The notes under the pieces: generated by a model | What the model was told of the DNA's origin: nothing | Database searches by the model: none | Seen by the model: the letters and a program-made list of their open reading frames with translations, nothing else | Source of the DNA: Owenia fusiformis | Taxonomy: Eukaryota; Annelida; Polychaeta; Sabellida; Oweniidae | DNA length: 35,000 nt | Assembly (NCBI GenBank): GCA_903813345.2 | Contig: CAIIXF020000258.1 | Coordinates: forward strand, 1-35,000 | Reading direction: 5' to 3' | Part shown: one piece after another, positions 20,926 to 29,820 of the stretch | Layout: the number at the start of each line of letters is the position of its first letter | How positions within the stretch are numbered: the first letter of the stretch is position 1 | Made by a program: the position numbers and the translations under genes

Positions 20926-22108
20926 CTACGGAATAAAACTGGTGAGTTCAGTAAAAATGGTTACTTTACCCTTCGGAAATGAAAATAATGTTTCGCAGCT
21001 AGTTCGACGCGCAATACTACAGGGCATAGTTTCGAGGGAATTGACTGTACTCTCTACAGGAAACAGTTGAATGCCTGTGGATAGAAGAAACCTCCGTTTT
21101 TACATTTGCAAAAACGTAAACAACATTTCTTGTTGGTAACGGGTATTTTAGTTGTAGACTGAACAGGTTAGTACCTTTCGTAATAATCTTATTCACCAGT
21201 TAAAGACATTCAATCCAAGGCCAAATGTTACTAGGGAATGGTTCATCCCAGGGGATGAGGTATTCCGTGGTAACACGTAGTCTTGCACTGACTTGTTCAG
21301 TTCGTGTACAACTTAAATACCCGTAGCCAATTGTAAATTACGGAAACTGTATATATCGTAATGGCTTCCCCATTGTGTAATTCAAAGGGATCCACCACCT
21401 TACAAAACTTCTTAACGGAGAGGAATAAGGGAAAATGCTTGCCGGATTCTGAATCTGTGCATTTTTTAATGATTTTTCACCGTCTTAGAATTTCAATTTT
21501 TTCCTTTGAAAAAAAGATTTGCATTGTTTTCCAATTAGAAAAATGAGTAAACATGAATAGCTCGAAATCTAACGGTGAGATTTTGTTTTAAAAAATCATG
21601 GATATTAAGGCTAAATATAGCTATACAGTAAACATAAAAAGCAATGCTTGGACTCTTCATATTCACACAAAAAATAATTAGTAAATTAGGTTTGATATTT
21701 GTGAGAATAAGTTGTACGAGGTGCAATGCTCTACAAACACCAGACTACAGGGTGGATTAGGATCAATGGCACACATAAAAATTTATTTAAAAATATTTCA
21801 TGATAATTATCTCAAACAAAAGCAGTTGGCGAAGGATACGTAATCATTACACTCAATAAATAGTTGACTATATAGACATATCTCATGGGAATGTATTTCC
21901 ATCTGCTCAAGATATTATATTTTAGCTTCGAAAATCACAATCGTTGGATAATACATTTGTCTCAGAATGATAGGCCACCCTGTAGCAATGTAGCTTTCAC
22001 TTGAAGTGTACCCTTGAGAATAATGAACTTACTTTCAAATTGGTCTTGCTTTTGTGGTGTATGTGGCTTTTTAGCAAATCTGCCACGCTCATTTCTTTCC
22101 AGAACCAT
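20926..22108 (-). CDS. Candidate two-exon gene of unknown function, 74 residues
   Basis: Exon 1 (22033-22108) begins ATG in AACAAGATGG and encodes MVLERNERGRFAKKPHTPQK followed by QDQFE, ending in phase 1 at a strong donor (A/GTAAGT). Exon 2 begins at 21074 after TTTCTTCTATCCACAG, in the matching phase, and reads IQLFPVESTVNSLETMPCSI onward to a TAG at 20926. A second possible donor (G/GTAAAG) at 20970 would allow the gene to continue. The RNERGRFAKK stretch is basic and resembles the starts of some transposon-derived proteins, but I recognise no domain. A mariner-like MITE (21746-21984) lies in the intron. The support is splice signals and phase only. Confidence 0.3.
21746..21984. mobile_element. 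Small mariner-like MITE, 239 bp
   Basis: It starts TACAGGGTGGATTAGGATCA and ends TGATAGGCCACCCTGTA. The ends TACAGGGTGG/CCACCCTGTA are inverted and carry TA at the border, as in the element at 19505. No coding frame. Confidence 0.7.
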
Positions 22109-22442
22109 CTTGTTCAAATGTGTCACTAATATACGAGCATGTATAGACAGATGACATAGATATACATATAAATTATATATTGCACCTGTATTTACTTACA
22201 TGGGAATATATTCCCTTTGGAAAAATGCAAATATATGAACATATATTTTCATCTTATATATGACTTCAAGCTAACATATTGTTTCATATTTATATTTTCA
22301 TAGTTAGTTAAACATGAAATATAGATCCATGAGAACAATATTCTTTTTTCTTTAATTGATGGGTTTACTGTGAATTCAATAAATTACAATTTGCAAGGGG
22401 TAAGTATACTGTATGAGCTAGCTAGTGGCTTTGTATTTTATG

Positions 22443-22856
22443 TTAGGCCAGGGTAATTAAATTAGCTGTTTCTCTTTCTTCTTTTTTTCAAAATTGATAC
22501 GGGAATGACGGTTTTTACATTACCTTTTTTGTCTATCTAAAATGCTGATGAGGGACGGGATGATTTTTTTCTTTAAAATAACTGTAAAAACAAATAACTA
22601 ATTTTGAAGGAAATAAACTGAGTTTATGTTGAATTTATATGAATTTAGCCTACTTTACTGGTATATTTGATCATATATCAGTACCACGATATTGTCAATT
22701 ATCCTGATCCATAAAAAGTAAAAAAAAGTGTTTCACACGCCATGGATGCGCGCGAGGTACGGTGTTTTTTTCTCAGAAATGGCAGAAAAAAGGTGGAAGG
22801 GGATTGAGCCACACGCGGGCAAGAATGAGAAACAACTAATTTAATTACCCTAACCT
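22443..22856. mobile_element. MITE with GGGTAATTAAATTAG ends
   Basis: The left end GGGTAATTAAATTAGCTGTT with TCTC is mirrored at the right by GAGAAACAACTAATTTAATT with ACCC. The wider ends TTAGGCCAGGG and CCCTAACC also resemble each other. The right half is GC-richer (GCCATGGATGCGCGCGAGG). Confidence 0.7.
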
Positions 22857-23060
22857 TAGTTCATCCAGTAGTACGTTTTTACTGCAAAGTAGTGTTTTTA
22901 TATGCAGCTTAATAGCATAAAATATGTTGAATGAAGCATATGGTGTGGATCAGTCGTGTGACACACAAACTGACCAATACACGAGGGTATTAGCTACTTT
23001 TCACATAAACCAAAGGAGGACAGTGCTTTTATTTCAACTGGGATTTCAACTGGGAACTTA

Positions 23061-23111
23061 CCTCAACAAGACTGATCATGTGACCATGGTGGTGGTCCCC
23101 TTTCAATAAAA
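23061..23111 (-). CDS. Possible 51-nt minus-strand exon
   Basis: An acceptor (ACCGTGTATACAG) and a strong donor (GAG/GTAAGT) bound 17 open codons, VLLKGDHHHGHMISLVE, phase 0 at both ends. It cannot be joined in phase to the neighbouring candidates at 22108 or 24185, so its gene is unknown. It abuts the inverted repeat that begins near 23112. Confidence 0.2.
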
Positions 23112-23150
23112 CCTGTATACACGGTGGTATAGAAGTTATCAAATCATAAG

Positions 23151-24981
23151 ACACTGTGGCTAGTCGAAATATGTGGATGCAGTCATATACATGTAATGTA
23201 AACCCGCCTCTGTACTTTTCAATGGAAGAATTTTGCACTTTAATATAATTAATTCACGTATCCAAATATGTCTGTGTGAAGTAAATACATATCCAACACG
23301 TTGTATGATATTTTGGGGGTCATGGTATGAAATATCCGTTTTAAAGAAGCAATTTAATTATGATGTATCGTGTGGATCAGTGGACGTTATTATTGGATTC
23401 AATTATCATACTGACTAGATTATAATTGAATTGTTTTGAATTTGTGTGTTTTTAATATTTTACATATAATATTATTTCTTAAACCCTTTCACCAGATACA
23501 ATAGGATGAAATAAATATGGTTACATATAAACTTGAGTAGAAACAATAATACAATAAAAATGAACTTTTACAGTAGTATATGACGCGCATTTGATGCCTG
23601 GTGATAAACTCATGTGTGATATCATGAAAAATCTACATTATATGTTTAATAGATCTAATAGGCATTTCACTTTAAAATGTCATAGTATATATCTCCAAGA
23701 GTAGATGATGGACAAGAAAGTAAAGTGGTGGTTTTTAGATCGGCCAGAATTCAGACAAGATTATTCAAAATTATCATTAATAAGATTAGCATAAACGTCA
23801 GTTTGTATTAAAGCAATTCTTAATAGATTGTCGTATTATAACACAGAATGTTTAAATTAAGAAATATTATACCCGTGGCCATCTCCACCGATGTGCTACT
23901 GCAATATTGTTTTTATCGAAGCCTGTGTTGACCCTGACCATTTTTATTAACATAATAATTAAAAGTAAAAATGAATGAAGTCTTACTTTAAAAACTTCCC
24001 ATGCAACAGAAAGCCCATGAACCAAAACTATTTAGTTTCCTTTCTGTGTCTCACTTGTTGATAACATGGAGCGGTGAAATAAACCAGTGTCGAAAAACAA
24101 TAACAATGCTATATTGGTAATTGGAAAGATTCCACTTACCACTATTTCAAAAAAATTGTAAATCGATATTAGTATTCTTGAATTTTAATCATTTGTTTTA
24201 AGGAATCTGTAGGCTCGTTCAGCTGACCTTACAAAATCATCGAGATTTACGGATGGTCCATCTGTCGATTGCTCATCGTCACTGTCAATGGATGTTAATG
24301 GCTCTGGAACTTGAACTTTGGGTAAAACAGTGGGTTGATGAGTCTTTGGCTCTGAATTCACTTGATTGTTGTACCTGATTTCAATATTTTCATCGTCATC
24401 ATATATGATATGGACCCATTTTTCAAGTTCACAGAATAAGAGATGACACCATAGTTTTTCTCTTCTATAATAGCATTTTCCGGTTGATGGATTTATATCT
24501 AGTCTATCAATTCTCAATTCTTCATGAGGTTGTCTTGGAATAGTGTGATCAATTGCTTCACTGAATGAGGAATATTTATCCAAGCAATGAATACACAGGA
24601 AATCTGGCCAGTTGTTCTTCTGTTAATAAATCATCATGATAAAAGCATAATTTATGATAGGATCCATTTGTTACCGTTCTGAATCCAAATGATACACATT
24701 GGTATCCGTTTTATACAAATATGTTTACGTTTACGAAAGTTGTTCAAATATCTTCCCTATTACAGGAATGTAGTGACTGAAACCTTTCTATATTATCATA
24801 CTATATATATTGAATATGTATGCAATATTTCAAAACTCAATTTTAAGTGGGAACTCTGAAATCACTAACCCCGATTTGCTGTTATATTTTTGAAATGACC
24901 CCATTCCCTATAATGTACGCGAGCACCTACGACACATTACATGTACATGACCGCATCCACATATTTCGACTAGCCACAATG
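23151..24981. repeat. Inverted-repeat pair enclosing the acidic terminal exon
   Basis: At 23151-23200 CACTGTGGCTAGTCGAAATA is followed by TGTGGATGCAGTCATATACA. At 24933-24981 the same about 49 bases occur inverted (CCGCATCCACATATTTCGAC, then TAGCCACAATG). The enclosed 1.7 kb includes the ORF at 24185-24619. This may be a transposon or chance placement of two copies of a repeat. Confidence 0.55.
24185..24619 (-). CDS. Terminal exon encoding an acidic 144-residue protein part, unknown family
   Basis: An acceptor (TGATTTATTAACAG) is followed by an open frame in phase 0 to the stop at 24185. It begins KNNWPDFLCIHCLDKYSSF, with a Cys-x-x-Cys pair. Then come IDRLDINPSTGKCYYRREKL and an aromatic, acidic stretch (CELEKWVHIIYDDDENIEI), a Pro/Ser/Thr linker, and a C-terminus with DSDDEQSTDGPSVNLDDF. 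The composition is clearly protein-like and unlike the surrounding AT-rich DNA. No start codon exists in the exon, so 5' exons should lie to the right, but none was identified. The inverted repeats on both sides may mean it belongs to a transposon. No function can be given. Confidence 0.55.
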   Translation of the reverse strand, partial: KNNWPDFLCIHCLDKYSSFSEAIDHTIPRQPHEELRIDRLDINPSTGKCYYRREKLWCHLLFCELEKWVHIIYDDDENIEIRYNNQVNSEPKTHQPTVLPKVQVPEPLTSIDSDDEQSTDGPSVNLDDFVRSAERAYRFLKTND

Positions 24982-25189
24982 TTAGACGTCTGATTGGATA
25001 TCTGTTTGTAGTATCTTCATCTACCCTGTGTATTATTGTGACTATCGTATACATATACGAAAATCAATGTGGGTAGCTGGTAAATTACGTTTCGGAAAAC
25101 GAACACTTTAAGGTCTTATATGGTAGTTAACCAGAAGAAGTGAGTAGCTCCCACAATTCTTTCATATTCTATCGTATTCGGGGATTCCC

Positions 25190-25286
25190 ATTACGTCATC
25201 TCCCGCATCATCTCCAATCAAATTGCAGGATGTGATCACGTGAACAATCATGAGCACGTGCTCTCTCAGTGCTGCGCATGCGTAAA
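25190..25286. promoter_or_regulatory. Candidate promoter: CRE, E-box and NRF1-like sites
   Basis: Within 100 bases there are ATTACGTCATC (CRE-like, near 25192), GTGATCACGTGAAC and GAGCACGTGCTC (two CACGTG E-boxes), and TGCGCATGCG (NRF1-like, near 25274). They lie just upstream of the possible first exon at 25308. Such clusters mark promoters of widely expressed animal genes. Confidence 0.4.
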
Positions 25287-25307
25287 GTTAAATTTGAAAT
25301 CGTGGGA

Positions 25308-25349
25308 ATGGCGTTAACATCAGTTCAACATCATCATTTCAAACCTACG
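25308..25349 (+). CDS. Possible first coding exon, plus strand
   Basis: ATG in GTGGGAATGGCG opens 14 codons, MALTSVQHHHFKPT, ending at ACG/GTAATA. It follows the site cluster at 25190-25286. No downstream partner exon was identified with certainty, so it rests on promoter context and one donor. Confidence 0.25.
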
Positions 25350-25434
25350 GTAATACTATTGAAGTTACTCGATCCATACTTGTAGAGAATACTCATAAAA
25401 CTTCAGCGAACATTTGGAAACATTTGGGAAATCT

Positions 25435-25450
25435 CCCCCCCCCCCCCCCC
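25435..25450. repeat. Run of 16 C
   Basis: An uninterrupted homopolymer of 16 C stands before TGGTAGTTAACAG. A similar TGGTAGTTAACCAG occurs at about 25121. The run length is prone to sequencing error. Confidence 0.9.
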
Positions 25451-26440
25451 TGGTAGTTAACAGAAAATGACAAAGCAGGAAGAGACAAAAAACATTCTAG
25501 AAACTCGAAATTAGTTCCATATATCATTTACGTCGTGACAAGGGTCACAATGGGCATGGTCAGAATGACCCTTAACATGATGAAATGGCTTTTTCAGCCC
25601 TCTGAAAATGTGACTGGAAAATTGTACTTTCGGAATAATTACCAAACAGAATCTTTTTGAATTTTTCAGAAAAAGTGCCCATAATATTGCTTTAAATGAC
25701 TAGGAGCTTTGACAATAATGGATTTTATGATAAATAGTACCCCACATACATTCTTATCGCCTACTGTGATGTGTTGTAGAAAAATATCCCAACAAGAGTT
25801 TGCTCATGAAATTTTGCATACTTTAACTTAAAACAATTTGTGACACTCAAATGTTTTTGTTTGGAGATTAAATAAAAATTGATGGAAAATAATTTTAGAA
25901 TATTCATTTTTCAAATTTTTTCGAAATTCAACGAAAATTTCAAAGAGAGTTTAAAACATTTTGATTACAAACTTATTGCATTACATTTAGTTTGTCTGTT
26001 CTCCAATGATATTGTTTCTACAATTTATCACAAACTCGAGTTGTTTGTAGAATGAATCTGGTGAGTTTTTCATGCATTTCGCTTGTGTTTTTTATCTAAA
26101 GAACATCAGTACACTTTAAAACACTTTATTGACTATAAGATTCCACTATATAATCCTAAAAATATTTCTCATTTTCAAGGATTGTCTATGGATTAACACC
26201 CATGTATTTTTATTTTTCAAACTTCAGAGGGCTGGGAATCATTGCTTAATGACTACGAACGCTTTTTAATAATATAAATGCTGTTTTAGATAGATTTCAT
26301 GTATGCCAATAATTTCTCAAATTGTGTAAACTGTACACATTCTTTAATCCCTAGAATATTCTCTTGGAAGGATTTCTCATATAAATCAAATGGTAAGTTC
26401 CAAGCAGATTTTAAGATAACGGGGAAGTTAATTAAGAAAT
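25451..26440. other. AT-rich stretch, no gene recognised
   Basis: No supported exon was found. AGCCCTCTGAA near 25597 is inverted near 26226 (TTCAGAGGGCT), too short to call an element. Confidence 0.4.
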
Positions 26441-26538
26441 ATAGACCGAAGAGCAGGGATCGATAATATTGTCGAATACACCCATGGCCTAGCCCTAAGG
26501 GGTGTATTCGAAGATAATACAGCTGCTCTGAGGTCTAT
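26441..26538. repeat. Short hairpin element, about 98 bp
   Basis: TAGACC, GAGCAG, TAATATTG and TCGAATACACCC on the left pair with GGGTGTATTCGA, TAATA, CTGCTCTG and GGTCTA on the right, around a 15-base loop (ATGGCCTAGCCCTAA). Confidence 0.75.
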
Positions 26539-27459
26539 ATTACGATTTGAACATGATAACTCACCAAAATGTTTCGAATATCCATTATGGTCCGCCATTA
26601 CTACGGCCCCCCGTTATCATGACGCCACACTTTACTCGTATTACCAGGTGTATTGTTCGCGAATATAACCCTGGTAAAAGATTGACTTTGCAAAGTTTAT
26701 AGAAGGCGTGGATACAGTCATGTTCGAATATTTAATACACACCTTATTTGGTTGTTTTGGTTATATGTTTGGTACTGATATAGAATAGGCTACAGAATAT
26801 AGGAGGGATGGATGGCTAACTCCCCATGCAATTGCCTCATTCATAATCAATCCATAAATGTGTGCAATTTAAAACTCTGGAGGATTCACTCTAAATAATT
26901 TGTGTAGGTGTCTTCAGCATTGCCCACTTCGGCTTTGGGAATAAACCATTGAATCTGACGAAACTGAGAGGAAAACATGGAAAACTTGTACAAAAAAAGA
27001 AAGTACATTTTTAGCTGAAAATTCAATTTTTCCAAATATTATGGTATTTAGTTTAGTAAATTAGTAGCCAATGAAAGGCCTGAGACAAATCACTTGAAGT
27101 TGGATTTTTTAGTCAACTAAATGAGATTTTGGGAAATCTAGTCCCAGCAAACTCCAAAGGAATTCGACATGGACTAATCTAAAAGGTTTATAAGAATAAA
27201 ATGGACTTTTGTATGACTTGGAGGAATTAAACATGGACATCTTCGATCTTGAGAGGAAATTGACATGGAAAAAAATGCTAAAAAGGGTGGTCTTTGGCGC
27301 AGCACACGGATATTATGACACTAGCGTATCAAGAAGCTAACAAAGGTTTGAAATTCTCGGAAACAACAGGAACGATTCGAATAATGTACTGTTCGCTTTT
27401 TTGCAAACCAGGGTTTTACGGCGCAGCATTTACAAACGAGTACTACTGAAGGCATACAT
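26539..27459. other. Mostly unannotated; one weak exon candidate
   Basis: At about 26915 a good acceptor (GTGTAGGTGTCTTCAG) is followed by 31 open codons to TAG (IAHFGFGNKPLNLTKLRGKH and on). It has no recognisable domain and no partner, so I do not call it a gene. GCGCAGCA words occur near 27297 and 27420. Confidence 0.3.
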
Positions 27460-28283
27460 CACCCTATGCAGACAGAGCCTGTGGGAAATATTGGGTGTGG
27501 CGCAAATGAGCGGAGGGTGCGGAACTAACGGTCATTTTTGAATTTAAAATTGGGATATTTCTGAAACTAAGCCGTTTTGGGACTTCAAATATACCAATTA
27601 AGATATGTGTATTTGACATCAAATATCAATAAAATTGTGAAAATAGTAGTGCAATTCATTTTATAGCGGCGCAGTATGCCTTAAACATTTCTCAGACCTA
27701 TATATTTTGAGACTATCCTTTTAATACTGCGTCCCCAGCATTCATAAAAAATATGTTCAAGATACACTACCCATGCAAATTATTTTTGCATCTTGAAAAT
27801 TCGGAAATGTTCTTCAGATATGAGCCCCCTCTAAATATTGGGTGCGGAGGTACGTTTATGGAGCTCCTCCGCACCCAATATTTAGAGGGGGCTCATATCT
27901 GAAAAACATTTCCGAATTCTTATAAAATCACACAGATACTGCCTGGCTTCCAAGATGCAAAAATAATTTGTATAGATAGTGTACCTTGAACACCATCTTT
28001 TATGAATGCTGGGGACTCAGTATTAAAAGGATAATTTCAAAATATATAGGTCTGGGAAAGGTTTAAGGCACACTGCGTCGCTATAGAATGAATTGCGCTA
28101 CTATTTTCACAATTGTATTGATATTTGGTGTCAAATACACATATCTTGGTATATTTGAAGTCCCAAAACGGCTTAGTTTCAGAAATATCCCAATTTTAAA
28201 TTCAAAAATGACCGTTAGCTCCGCACCCTCCGCTCATTTGCGCCGCACCCAATATTTCCCACAGGCTCTGTCTGCATAGGGTG
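27460..28283. repeat. Giant near-perfect palindrome, arms about 400 bp
   Basis: CACCCTATGCAGACAGAGCC at the left end and GGCTCTGTCTGCATAGGGTG at the right end. The arms match inward to CTAAATATTGGGTGCGGAGG and CCTCCGCACCCAATATTTAG, leaving a loop of about a dozen bases near 27860. The right arm has one extra block of about 33 bases (around 27920-27955). No transposase frame; the ORF at 28088 is an arm translation. It is probably a foldback transposon. Confidence 0.9.
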
Positions 28284-28762
28284 TACATGGGCATGATATA
28301 TAAGCAATAATAATGGAACACCACCGATTGTCCGGGAGAGGGCCGAATCTTTAAGTGTTAATTTTTGCTAAATTTGGATAAATATTGTTTTAGGTTCACG
28401 TAGAGATGATAACTAGGGTATGCATTGACGGAATTTATCCTTTTTCAGTGTTTTTAAATATTTTTGTAATTTCTGTTAAGAATTCAATTGCATGACGTAT
28501 GTGCATTGCTGTCTTGCTTAACGAATAGCGATAAACAAACCCTGAGATTAAATAGTGTTCATAGTCGTTCTCAATTTGATCCATTATTGTGTGATACCAT
28601 CATTATAATGCTGTAACCTAGTGACCTAGCGAGTCACATCGGATGAAAAAAGTGAATCTTTATCATGCATGTCTAACAAGATAAAATGCTAAGCCAATGT
28701 TACTTTTTTGGCCCACCTTGTATGTATATCTTCAGATTTCTATCTTTTTGAAAGCGGTTTAG
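28284..28762. other. Intergenic; one mariner-like end
   Basis: TTACTTTTTTGGCCCACCTTGTATGTA near 28699 resembles the right end of the mariner-like element at 19505 (GGACCACCCTGTATA), but no left partner was seen. No gene recognised. Confidence 0.35.
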
Positions 28763-28885
28763 ATTATTGAAAAAGGCCGTGGATGTCAAGATAGAGTCAG
28801 TTATATCTTTGTGTTACATGGAGGCACACGATGCTGGGCCATCTGCTATTCTACGTTTTGGTATTCGCAGCGACAATAGAAAAAG
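28763..28885 (+). CDS. Possible exon upstream of the PLAT exons
   Basis: An acceptor (AAAGCGGTTTAG) and donor (AG/GTACAT) bound 40 open codons, starting LLKKAVDVKIESVISLCYME and continuing AHDAGPSAILRFGIRSDNRK. The ISLCYMEAHDAGPSAILRFG part loosely recalls the first strands of a PLAT domain (AG-x-x-A). It enters and leaves in phase 2, which does not fit directly to the next candidate exons. Confidence 0.25.
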
Positions 28886-29189
28886 GTACATGCGTTATGC
28901 TCACACCTTAATCTTTAAAAATCATCTTTCTACGAAGTGTACGAAGTAAATATAAATCTAAACAGACTTATTGAAATTCACAAAAATACTTATCTAAAAA
29001 CTTAAAATAAAAACAGGATTTCACACTTGTAATTCCGAAAATATTTTTCTCGATCGATACCAATTTCAAATCGTATTATTTTAAACAAAACCTGTATACC
29101 TGTATACCGTGCACACAAAATAACACAGGGCTCATCCAAGGAGTTTCTGGCTCTGCCTTCGAGTGTAAAATACGGAATATAACAATGAG

Positions 29190-29285
29190 GTATTGCTCGA
29201 CAAAATTGGACAAGATACAATTAAAGGATATCATTTTAGAATCAATATGAGGCGTGTCATAATGAGTCGGGGACAACTGCAGACA
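29190..29285 (+). CDS. Possible PLAT-domain middle exon
   Basis: Thirty-two open codons end at a strong donor (ACA/GTATGT): VLLDKIGQDTIKGYHFRINM, then RRVIMSRGQLQT. The order GQD-x-x-x-x-x-x-F-x-I ... GQL resembles the middle of a PLAT domain. The acceptor (AACAATGAG) is poor and the phase (0/0) does not match exon 29821, so it may be wrong or its boundary may differ. Confidence 0.25.
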
Positions 29286-29447
29286 GTATGTAGAATAACC
29301 GTAAAGAATTGGTATCGATATGGCGAACAGAGTTGAATACATGTTTCTCTTGAACCGGTCATCGAAATATTCTCAATTGATATTTTTGTGAATTCTAACA
29401 ATTTAATTTGAAAAATTAAACTTTATATTATTACATCAGACATGTTC

Positions 29448-29738
29448 GGAATGAAATGGAACATCTGGAATATTGGAACAGAATGACATATACACGACGT
29501 TTTTAGGTCTCTAAATATTGCAATTGTACAAAGAAAAGTTTGGTTGATTTTAAAAAAAGTATCTTGCTAATGAAATAAAAGGCTTACTATTTTGGGGGTT
29601 TGTTTTAATTTTTGGATACTCTTTGTTAAATCAACCAACTTTTCCTTTTGTATAACTATAATATTGAGAGGTCTAAGAAAATGTGGTATGTACTATTTTG
29701 TTCCAACTGAGTTCGGAAAGATCTTTTATTTCATTCTC
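29448..29738. mobile_element. Foldback MITE, copy 1
   Basis: GAATGAAAT at the left pairs with ATTTCATTC at the right. Inner arms: TGTACAAAGAAAAGTTTGGT with TGATTTT versus AAATCAACCAACTTTTCC. A second copy lies at 30680-31298 in the same orientation. Confidence 0.75.
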
Positions 29739-29820
29739 AATTCACATTCACAATTGCACTAAAAAAACTAATAGTAGGTATGAAAATTAAATATTCTAAC
29801 GCACGTATATTTTGTTGTAG

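Noticed and set aside
21194-21345. Minus-strand open stretch ending TEYLIPWDEPFPSNIWPWIE followed by CL and a stop
   Set aside because: About 50 codons without start or good acceptor; it lies in the intron of the candidate at 20926-22108. It may be a decayed fragment.
21361-21546. Possible gene starting MASPLCNSKGSTTLQNFLTE after a TATATAT word
   Set aside because: The beginning is protein-like, but there is no donor in the frame and the rest turns into AT-rich translation.
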